Source: DASQHW01 sp963837155
GTDB lineage: Bacteria > Actinomycetota > Acidimicrobiia > IMCC26256 > PALSA-610
Direction: 5' to 3'
NCBI GenBank assembly: GCA_963837155.1
Contig: CAWIMB010000002.1
Span: forward strand, 2,914,001 to 2,978,000
DNA length: 64,000 bases
Shown: positions 57,482 through 64,000 of the stretch, in pieces
Layout: every line of letters starts with the position of its first letter
How positions within the stretch are numbered: position 1 is the stretch's first letter
Program-made: the position numbers and the translations under genes
The notes under the pieces: generated by a model
The model's database searches: none
What the model was told of the DNA's origin: nothing
What the model saw: the letters and a program-made list of their open reading frames with translations, nothing else

Positions 57482-57893
57482 ATGGAGCCCGGCAGCCTCA
57501 GTGTGTCTCGCACACTGCCAATCGATGGTGCGCTGCTGAGTGACGTGCTGCTGCGTCTCCGACGGGACGCGGCCGGTGCGATCCTGCGCTGGAACCTCGG
57601 CGACCGGGGCGCGGTCGAGATCGACGCCAACTTCACGTCGGAGGACGCGGCGCTGGTGCGCGACCGGGCGGATCTGGAATCCGGCCGGTCTTGCGCTCGC
57701 CGCGGTCGCGCTCCGACTGGAGGCGACCGCCGACGACGCGGTGCAATTGACCCTGCAACCCGGCCGGACACTGCCGTCGTGGTGGCAGACGCGCGCTGCG
57801 GTGCTCGCCGACCTCACCCACGCCGTCGTCGACGAGCTCGCCGAAGAACTGCTCTGGCACGCGGCGCGCGCAGGTCTCGCCTCCGGCCGCTGA
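57482..57893 (+). CDS. Uncharacterised small protein (one frame jump)
   Basis: ATG 57482 after GGGGGAGG, a very good ribosome-binding site. MEPGSLSVSRTLPIDGALLSDVLLRLRRDAAGAILRWNLG, then (jump near 57685) LALAAVALRLEATADDAVQLTLQPGRTLPSWW and DLTHAVVDELAEELLWHA. About 137 residues, soluble, alternating strand and helix. No family recognised. A long hairpin lies downstream. Confidence 0.6.
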
Positions 57894-57974
57894 GCGGCGC
57901 TGCAGCGTTCATCGTCAGTTCAACGAGCCGCCGCGCAGCCGTAACGCACCGACGCGACGCTGACGTCGGTTCTT

Positions 57975-58016
57975 CTCGAGCCGTCCGCAACGTTCCCCCC
58001 TTGCGGGCGGCTCGAG
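57975..58016. terminator. Long hairpin between converging genes
   Basis: A 16-bp stem at 57975-57990 paired with 58001-58016 (one G-T pair) and a C-rich loop of 10, with ends CTCGAG. It sits between a plus-strand gene end and the GH114 end and is suited to stop both. Confidence 0.75.
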
Positions 58017-58026
58017 TCGCGTCTGC

Positions 58027-58869
58027 TCAGCGGCAGGGCGCCCACGGCTTGGCCAGGAGGTTCTGCTTCTTTTTCATCGCGTCCCGGCCGTTCGCCGCCG
58101 CGTCGAGGCAGAACTTCTTGGGGCTCGCTCGGTACTCGAGCTCGACGACCGCCTTGCCTGCCGTCACCCAACCGTCGTATCGGTTGCACTCGTTGTACTG
58201 GAAACACTGTTCGTTCACCGCGAAGTCGAAGGCCGTCTGAAGATCGCCGAGCTGGTCGAGGTCGTTCTTCAGGCCGACCGACAGCCCGCGGTTATGGGCG
58301 AGGTCTGACAGCGCACGGTTGAACGTGAGCTGATCCGCCGCGCTCAGCGGGAAGCCAGTGTCGTTCGTATAGCCGTCGACGTTGTCGAAATCGACGGCGT
58401 CGAAGCCGGCGCTCGCGCACTTCGCGACCCGCGCGTTGAGGATCGGCTTCAGGTCGTCGATACGCCGGATATCGAGCCATTTCTCGCCCGGCCAACCGTT
58501 CGACTTCCCGAGCGCGGCCGCCGGGAACTTGCTCGCATCGGGCCGCCAGTTCTCCCACGTCCCCGCGTCCACGTAACAGACCGCGTGTGCATCACGCGCG
58601 TGAATCGCGGCGACGGCTGCGGTATTGAGCGCAGTGCCGTCCTTGTCGTACAGGTCGATGTCGAAAACCTGCGGGCGCACGCACGGGTCGTGCTTGCCGG
58701 CGGTCGCCGTGCGGGCACACACGTCGGCATCGACGGTGCCCTGTAGCTGATACTGCCACCGCATCCCCGTCGTCGGCACCCACCGGCTCGCCGACGACGC
58801 AACGTCCGAACACGCCGAAAACGCGAAAACCAGTGCGATTATCCCAGACGCCATCCCCCACATGCGCAT
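58027..58869 (-). CDS. GH114-type endo-alpha-1,4-polygalactosaminidase-like lipoprotein
   Basis: ATG 58869. A signal peptide with lipobox (GIIALVFAFSACSD) precedes a TIM barrel with family motifs VCYVDAGTWENWRPD, GWPGEKWLDIR, GFDAVDFDNVDGY, VGLKNDL and FAVNEQCFQYNECNRY. The Asp/Glu pair of GH114 is present. Known members cut alpha-1,4-galactosamine polymers of biofilms. Intact, 280 residues. Confidence 0.9.
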   Translation of the reverse strand: MRMWGMASGIIALVFAFSACSDVASSASRWVPTTGMRWQYQLQGTVDADVCARTATAGKHDPCVRPQVFDIDLYDKDGTALNTAAVAAIHARDAHAVCYVDAGTWENWRPDASKFPAAALGKSNGWPGEKWLDIRRIDDLKPILNARVAKCASAGFDAVDFDNVDGYTNDTGFPLSAADQLTFNRALSDLAHNRGLSVGLKNDLDQLGDLQTAFDFAVNEQCFQYNECNRYDGWVTAGKAVVELEYRASPKKFCLDAAANGRDAMKKKQNLLAKPWAPCR

Positions 58870-58919
58870 CTGGAAGATTCTAGTCGGACGGGGTGGCGGC
58901 TCCCATAGGTCGAATGCCC

Positions 58920-60380
58920 TCAGCGCATCGGGACCGCGTCGGGGCTGATGGGGGCCGGAAGGAGCGTGTCTCCCATGAGGAAGCGGTCGACGCCTGCCGC
59001 GCACGACCGGCCTTCGGCGATCGCCCAGACGATGAGACTTTGGCCGCGGCCCATGTCACCGCACACGAACACGTTGTCGAGGTTCGTGCGGAACTCACTG
59101 TCGCGGGTGACGTTGCCGCGCTCGTTGATCTCTACACCGAGCTGCTCGAGGAGGCCGGCTCGTTGCGGGCCGACGAACCCCATCGCGAGCAACACGAGTT
59201 CGCACGGCAGCTCGAAATCGGTGCCTTCGACCTTCTCGAACGTCATGCGCCCGTCCACGAAGGTTTGCTCGACCTGGTGCGCGCGCAGCGCGCCGACCTT
59301 GCCGTCGTCGCCGGGAAGGAAGCACTCGGTGTTCACTGCGTACACGCGCTCGCATCCCTCTTCGTGCGCGGACGACACGCGGAAGATATTCGGGTACGTC
59401 GGCCACGGCATCGCTTCGGTGCGCACGTCAGGCGGACGGGGCAGGATCTCGAACTGGTGCACGGTCGCGGCGCCCTGGCGGATCGACGTGCCGAGGCAGT
59501 CGGCGCCGGTGTCGCCACCGCCGATGATCACGACGTTCTTGTCCTTGGCGGTGATCGCAGGCTCGTCGAGATCACCCTGCTGCACGCGGTTACCCCACGG
59601 CAGGTACTCCATTGCCTGATAGACGCCTTCGAGCTCGCGGCCGGGAACCGGCAAGTCCCGCCACGCGGTCGCCCCGCCCGACAGCACAACCGCATCGAAC
59701 TGCTGCAGATCCTCGACCGGAACGTTCTCGCCGACATTGGCGTTCGTGCGGAACGTCGTGCCTTCGGCTTCCATCTGCAGGATCCGGCGGTCGAGGTGCC
59801 GCTTCTCCATCTTGAACTCGGGGATGCCGTAGCGCAGGAGCCCACCGATGCGGTCGGCGCGCTCGAACACGGTGACGTCGTGGCCCGCGCGCGTCAGCTG
59901 CTGTGCGGCCGCAAGCCCGGCCGGGCCGGAACCGACGACTGCAACCCGCTTGCCGGTCTTCACTTCGGGCAGGACCGGCGTGACGAAGCCTTCCTCCCAT
60001 GCCCGGTCGGAGATCTCGACCTCGATCTGCTTGATCGTCACCGGAGGCTCGTTGATGCCGAGCACGCACGCCGCTTCGCACGGTGCCGGACACAGGCGAC
60101 CGGTGAACTCCGGGAAGTTGTTGGTCGCATGCAGCCGTTCGCTCGCGGCCCGCCACTGGTCGCGGTACACGAGGTCGTTCCATTCGGGAATGAGGTTCCC
60201 GAGCGGGCAGCCGGTGTGGCAGAACGGGATGCCGCAGTCCATGCAACGGGCGCCCTGCTTGCGCACCTTCTCCGGCGGGAAGTCCTCGTAGACCTCTTGC
60301 CAGTCGAGCACGCGCACCGGGATCGGCCGCCGCTTGGGCAGCTCCCGGTCGTACTTCATGAACCCTTGCGTGTCACCCAC
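58920..60380 (-). CDS. gltD: Glutamate synthase (NADPH) small subunit
   Basis: 486 residues. GTG 60380 is preferred since MGDTQGFMKYDRELP matches family N-termini, although ATG 60359 has the better ribosome-binding site (AAGGG). N-terminal [4Fe-4S] cysteines (CMDCGIPFCHTGCP; CPAPCEAACVL), FAD loop VAVVGSGPAGLAAAQQL, NADPH loop VVIIGGGDTGADCLGT. Supplies electrons to GltB for making glutamate from glutamine and 2-oxoglutarate. Downstream of gltB in the same operon, separated by 123 bp that hold hairpin-element copy 6. Confidence 0.96.
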   Translation of the reverse strand: MGDTQGFMKYDRELPKRRPIPVRVLDWQEVYEDFPPEKVRKQGARCMDCGIPFCHTGCPLGNLIPEWNDLVYRDQWRAASERLHATNNFPEFTGRLCPAPCEAACVLGINEPPVTIKQIEVEISDRAWEEGFVTPVLPEVKTGKRVAVVGSGPAGLAAAQQLTRAGHDVTVFERADRIGGLLRYGIPEFKMEKRHLDRRILQMEAEGTTFRTNANVGENVPVEDLQQFDAVVLSGGATAWRDLPVPGRELEGVYQAMEYLPWGNRVQQGDLDEPAITAKDKNVVIIGGGDTGADCLGTSIRQGAATVHQFEILPRPPDVRTEAMPWPTYPNIFRVSSAHEEGCERVYAVNTECFLPGDDGKVGALRAHQVEQTFVDGRMTFEKVEGTDFELPCELVLLAMGFVGPQRAGLLEQLGVEINERGNVTRDSEFRTNLDNVFVCGDMGRGQSLIVWAIAEGRSCAAGVDRFLMGDTLLPAPISPDAVPMR

Positions 60381-60386
60381 TTGCTT

Positions 60387-60480
60387 TGTCGCCTTCGCTG
60401 CTCGCCGGGATACCCGGCTCGCGGACGCTCGGGACTCCGGCGAGCTCGCTGCGCTCCTCCGTCGCTGCGCTCACCGCATC
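60387..60480 (-). repeat. Dispersed hairpin element, copy 6
   Basis: Central hairpin 60404-60418, arms GCCGGG/CCCGGC, loop ATA. Lies between gltB and gltD, in gltD sense; about 7 bp from the GTG of gltD. Shares its second half with copy 5. Confidence 0.88.
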
Positions 60481-60503
60481 CTGGGATCTCATCGTTCGGG
60501 TCC

Positions 60504-63500
60504 TCATCCTCGGGCTGCTGCCATGACTGCTTCGTCGACGTCGACACCGCGTTCGACGGCATCGCGCTGGGCTTCGAGCACGCGTTTGTAGTCCTTGGGG
60601 AAGATCTTCGTGAATCGCTCCACGTTGGTCCACCAGCTCGACAGGATGCGCTCGGCGACCGGCGAGCCGGTCAGCTCCATGTGCATCGTCACGACCCCGC
60701 GCAGCCACTCGACGTCTTCGTCCTCCAGGGTGTCGATGTCGACCATCTCGTGATTCATGCGCCGGTAGAGCGAGCGATCGGAATCCCACACGTACGCGAA
60801 GCCGCCGCTCATGCCGGCCGCGAAGTTGCGGCCGGTCGCGCCGAGGATGACGGCCCGGCCGCCGGTCATGTACTCACACGCATGGTCGCCGACGCCCTCG
60901 ACCACCGCCGTCGCGCCCGAGTTGCGGACGCAGAAGCGCTCGCCGACGATCCCACGGATGAACACGTTCCCCGCGGTCGCGCCGTAGAGGATGACGTTGC
61001 CGGCGATGATGTTCTCCTCGGCCACGAAGCTCGAGGTGCGCGGCGGCCGCAACACCAGTGTGCCGCCCGACAAGCCCTTGCCGAAGTAGTCGTTGGCGTC
61101 GCCCTCGAGGCGCAGCATGATGCCGCGCGGCACGAACGCACCGAAGCTCTGGCCGGCCGAACCCTCGAGCGTGATGTCGATCGTGCCGTCGGGAAGACCC
61201 TCGCCGCCCCACCGTCGGGTGAGCTCGGCACCGAGCATGGTGCCGACGGTGCGGTTCGTGTTCCTGATCGGAGACGACAACTTCACGGCGCTGCCCTCGT
61301 CCAGTGCCGGGCGGGCGCCCGCGATCAACGCGTTGTCGAGCGCCTTGTCGAGCCCATGGTCTTGCGGGCGCGAGTTGAAGAACGTCTGCTCGTACTTGTT
61401 CACCGGCGGCGCGAGGATCGGTGACAAGTCGAGGCCGCGCGCCTTCCAGTGCGATAATGCCAAGCGCGTGTCGAGCATCTCGACGTGACCGATCGCCTCT
61501 TCCAACGTTCGGAAGCCGAGCTCGGCGAGGTACTCGCGCACTTCCTCGGCGATGTACTCGAAGAAGTTCACGACGAACTCCGGCTTGCCCGAGAACTTCT
61601 TGCGCAACTCGGGGTTCTGCGTCGCCACACCGACCGGACACGTGTCGAGGTGGCAGACACGCATCATGATGCAGCCGCTGACCACCAGCGGCGCGGTGGC
61701 GAAGCCGAACTCCTCAGCGCCGAGCAGCGCCGCGATCACGACGTCGCGGCCGGTTTTCAGCTGGCCGTCGACCTGCACGACGATGCGGTCTCGCAAGCCG
61801 TTGAGCAACAACGTCTGTTGCGTCTCGGCCAGACCCAGCTCCCATGGCGCGCCCGCGTGCTTGATCGACGTCAGGCGCGCCGCGCCAGTGCCGCCGTCGT
61901 GCCCGGAGATCAGCACGACATCGGCGTGCGCCTTCGACACCCCGGCCGCCACTGTGCCGACCCCGACTTCGGCGACGAGCTTCACGTGGATGCGCGCTTG
62001 GTTGTTCGCGTTCTTCAGGTCGTGGATGAGCTGCTTGAGATCCTCGATCGAATAGATGTCGTGGTGCGGCGGCGGCGAGATCAAGCCGACACCCGGTGTC
62101 GAGTGCCGGGTCTTCGCGATCCACGGATACACCTTGTGGCCGGGCAGTTCGCCCCCTTCACCGGGCTTGGCGCCCTGCGCCATCTTGATCTGCAGGTCGG
62201 AGGCGTTGACGAGGTACTCGCTGGTGACACCGAACCGACCGGAGGCGACCTGCTTGATCGCGCTGCGCCGCCAATCGCCGTTCGCGTCGCGCACGTAACG
62301 GTCGGGATCCTCGCCGCCCTCGCCGGTGTTCGAGCGCGCACCGAGCCGGTTCATCGCGATTGCGAGGTTCTCGTGCGCTTCCTTGCTGATCGAGCCGTAG
62401 CTCATCGCACCGGTCGAGAACCGCTTGACGATCTCGCTGACCGGCTCCACGTGTTCGATCGGGATCGGTTCGCGCTCGCCGGCCTTCAGCGCGAACAGGC
62501 CGCGCAACGTCGCGAGCCGCTTCGCCTGGTTGTCGACGAGCTGTGTGTACTGCTTGAAGACGTCGTAGCGCCCGGCGCGCGTCGAGTGCTGCAGCTTGTA
62601 GACCGTGTCGGGATTGAACAGGTGGAACTCGCCTTCGCGTCGCCACTGGTACTCGCCGCCGACCGGAAGCTCGCGGTGCGCGAGCTCCTCGGGACGATCG
62701 GGATACGCGATGTTGTGACGGGCGGCGACTTCGTCGGCGATCACGTCGAGATCGATGCCCTCGATGCGCGACGCGGTGCCGGTGAAGTACTCGTCGACAA
62801 GCGGCTTCTGCAGGCCGACGGCCTCGAAGATCTGGGCACCGGTATACGACGCGACGGTCGAGATGCCCATCTTCGACATGACCTTCAAGATGCCCTTGCC
62901 GGCCGCCTTCACGTAGCTCTTGGCGGCCTTGCGCTCGGTGACACCGGTGATCACCTGCTCGCGCACGAGGTCGCGGATCGTGTCGAACGCGAGATACGGG
63001 TTGATCGCACCCGCGCCGTAGCCGAGCAGCAGGCAGAAGTGATGCACCTCGCGCGCCTCGCCGGTCTCGACGATCAGACCGACGCGCGTGCGCGTCTTCT
63101 CTCGGACGAGATGGTGGTGCACGGCCGCCGTCATCAGCAGCGCCGGGATCGGCGCGCTCTCGGCGTCGGCGTAACGGTCGGAGAGGATGATCAAGTTGGC
63201 GCCGCCGGCGATCGCCTCGCTCACCTGCGTGCGCACGTTGTCGATCGCCATCCGCAAACCGTCGCCTTTTTCTGCGACCGGGTAGTGGCAGTAGACGGTG
63301 AACGGTGTGAAGCCGGCGACGGCGGTTTCGCCGTCGTCGATGTAGCGCAGCTTGGCGAGCTCCTCATTGGTGAGGATCGGTGTGGGGCACACAACCTGCC
63401 GGCACGACTCGGAGCCGGGGTCGAGCACGTTGCCTTCGGGACCGAGCGTTGAGTTCAGCGACGTCACCAACGCTTCGAAGTTCGCGTCGAGGGGCGGGTT

Positions 63501-64000
63501 CGTGACCTGCGCGAACAGCTGCTTGAAGTACTCGTAGAGCATCCGCGGTCTGTCGGAGATCACCGGAACCGGCGTGTCAGTGCCCATCGACCCGAGCGAC
63601 TCGACCGCGTTGCGGGCCATCGGGGCGATGATCAGGCGCAGGTCTTCCTGGGTGTAGCCGAACATGCGCTGTTGCTGCACCGCGCTGCTGTGCTGCGGCA
63701 CGAGCGGGAACTGCGGCGGCAGGTCGTCGAGGTGCACGAGACCGTCGTGCAGCCAGTCGGCGTAGGGCTGCTGGGCGGCGAGATCGGCCTTGATCTCGTC
63801 GTCGGGGATGATGCGCCCCTGCGTCGTGTCGACGAGGAAGATCTTCCCGGGCTCGAGCCGGCCCTTCTTGACGATGTGCGCCGGATCGACATCGAGCACG
63901 CCGACCTCGCTTGCCATGATCACGCGGTCGTCGTCGGTGACCCAGTAGCGGCTGGGACGAAGCCCGTTGCGGTCGAGCACCGCGCCGATCACGGTGCCGT
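60504..64000 (-). CDS. gltB: Glutamate synthase large subunit, 5' end outside window
   Basis: The frame is open to the window edge; the last 1165 or so residues are seen, about three quarters of the usual 1500. Visible: the end of the glutaminase-linked central part, the FMN/2-oxoglutarate domain (RFSTGAMSYGSISKEAHENLAIAMNRLGARSNTGEGGED; DVVLISGHDGGTGAA), the [3Fe-4S] cysteines in CHLDTCPVGVATQ, and the right-handed beta-helix at the C-terminus (GNVILYGATAGNVFIRG). Intact. Forms the ammonia-channelling GOGAT complex with GltD. Confidence 0.96.
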   Translation of the reverse strand, partial: GTVIGAVLDRNGLRPSRYWVTDDDRVIMASEVGVLDVDPAHIVKKGRLEPGKIFLVDTTQGRIIPDDEIKADLAAQQPYADWLHDGLVHLDDLPPQFPLVPQHSSAVQQQRMFGYTQEDLRLIIAPMARNAVESLGSMGTDTPVPVISDRPRMLYEYFKQLFAQVTNPPLDANFEALVTSLNSTLGPEGNVLDPGSESCRQVVCPTPILTNEELAKLRYIDDGETAVAGFTPFTVYCHYPVAEKGDGLRMAIDNVRTQVSEAIAGGANLIILSDRYADAESAPIPALLMTAAVHHHLVREKTRTRVGLIVETGEAREVHHFCLLLGYGAGAINPYLAFDTIRDLVREQVITGVTERKAAKSYVKAAGKGILKVMSKMGISTVASYTGAQIFEAVGLQKPLVDEYFTGTASRIEGIDLDVIADEVAARHNIAYPDRPEELAHRELPVGGEYQWRREGEFHLFNPDTVYKLQHSTRAGRYDVFKQYTQLVDNQAKRLATLRGLFALKAGEREPIPIEHVEPVSEIVKRFSTGAMSYGSISKEAHENLAIAMNRLGARSNTGEGGEDPDRYVRDANGDWRRSAIKQVASGRFGVTSEYLVNASDLQIKMAQGAKPGEGGELPGHKVYPWIAKTRHSTPGVGLISPPPHHDIYSIEDLKQLIHDLKNANNQARIHVKLVAEVGVGTVAAGVSKAHADVVLISGHDGGTGAARLTSIKHAGAPWELGLAETQQTLLLNGLRDRIVVQVDGQLKTGRDVVIAALLGAEEFGFATAPLVVSGCIMMRVCHLDTCPVGVATQNPELRKKFSGKPEFVVNFFEYIAEEVREYLAELGFRTLEEAIGHVEMLDTRLALSHWKARGLDLSPILAPPVNKYEQTFFNSRPQDHGLDKALDNALIAGARPALDEGSAVKLSSPIRNTNRTVGTMLGAELTRRWGGEGLPDGTIDITLEGSAGQSFGAFVPRGIMLRLEGDANDYFGKGLSGGTLVLRPPRTSSFVAEENIIAGNVILYGATAGNVFIRGIVGERFCVRNSGATAVVEGVGDHACEYMTGGRAVILGATGRNFAAGMSGGFAYVWDSDRSLYRRMNHEMVDIDTLEDEDVEWLRGVVTMHMELTGSPVAERILSSWWTNVERFTKIFPKDYKRVLEAQRDAVERGVDVDEAVMAAARG

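Noticed and set aside
35544..60480. Hairpin elements considered as insertion sequences
   Set aside because: Copies are under 100 bp and hold no transposase; no target duplications could be recognised by eye.
58893..61424. An 843-codon open frame on the plus strand opposite gltD and gltB
   Set aside because: It is the antisense shadow of two clearly conserved genes; high GC keeps complementary frames open. No motifs or start signal.
61485..63452. A 655-codon plus-strand open frame opposite gltB
   Set aside because: Same reason: antisense to conserved glutamate synthase; composition is Arg/Asp/Val-rich without any fold signature.

Overview
The window is high-GC (roughly two thirds G+C), gene-dense DNA with many GTG starts and four-base ATGA/GTGA gene overlaps. 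It carries two F420-type luciferase-like enzymes, an F420/FMN-type flavoprotein, a Ku plus LigD-polymerase end-joining pair, a HelD/HelR-like helicase, DUF4349 and DUF4097 proteins and many acyl-CoA genes. This points to an actinomycete-like soil or water bacterium; an uncultured member of class Acidimicrobiia is my best guess, by inference only. I see no rRNA, tRNA, CRISPR array or transposase.

Layout. 1-5.7 kb: a signalling and surface cluster with a Kelch protein cut by the window edge, two very small proteins, an FHA-cyclase gene, a membrane Kelch protein made of two duplicated propellers, and a Ser/Thr kinase translationally coupled to it. 5.7-14.5 kb: VOC protein, amidohydrolase, isochorismatase-like protein, low-molecular-weight phosphatase, gpmA, a two-helix membrane protein, and a tightly overlapped DUF4097-cyclase-SRPBCC run next to a HelD-like helicase. 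14.6-23.9 kb: TetR regulator followed by an unusual branched-chain-amino-acid-type importer in which LivH and LivM are fused, both ATPases are fused to an MFS permease, and the binding protein is membrane anchored; then an acetyltransferase and a second binding protein. 23.9-27.8 kb: Nfu/HEAT protein, Ku and LigD polymerase, SDR. 27.8-34.2 kb: thiolase, acyl carrier protein, acyl-AMP ligase and KAS III, with a methyltransferase facing them, then a VIT1-like transporter. 34-45 kb: transglutaminase-like, gamma-carbonic-anhydrase-like, PhyH, enoyl-CoA hydratase, carboxylesterase, membrane XRE protein, DUF480-ALDH fusion, LLM enzyme, acyl-ACP thioesterase, phosphatase, poly-gamma-glutamate hydrolase. 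45-58 kb: DinB, propeller lipoprotein, AlaX, GH15, LLM enzyme, two acyl-CoA dehydrogenases, Aat-ArsC, MFS, DUF4349. 58-64 kb: GH114 and gltD-gltB, with gltB running off the end.

Two features cut across the whole window. First, a dispersed hairpin element (six copies, at about 35.56, 42.84, 52.12, 55.17, 56.22 and 60.41 kb) keeps a three-base xTA/TAx loop while its stem changes on both arms together. Three copies end exactly in the ribosome-binding region of the next gene, a fourth sits just upstream of gltD, one lies inside a coding region, and one encodes a protein tail. Second, about 24 genes of conserved families are split by reading-frame jumps. Many would be repaired by restoring a two-base unit in a GCGC or GAGA run, so I read most as consensus errors and annotate the genes as whole loci. 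Positions of jumps are approximate.
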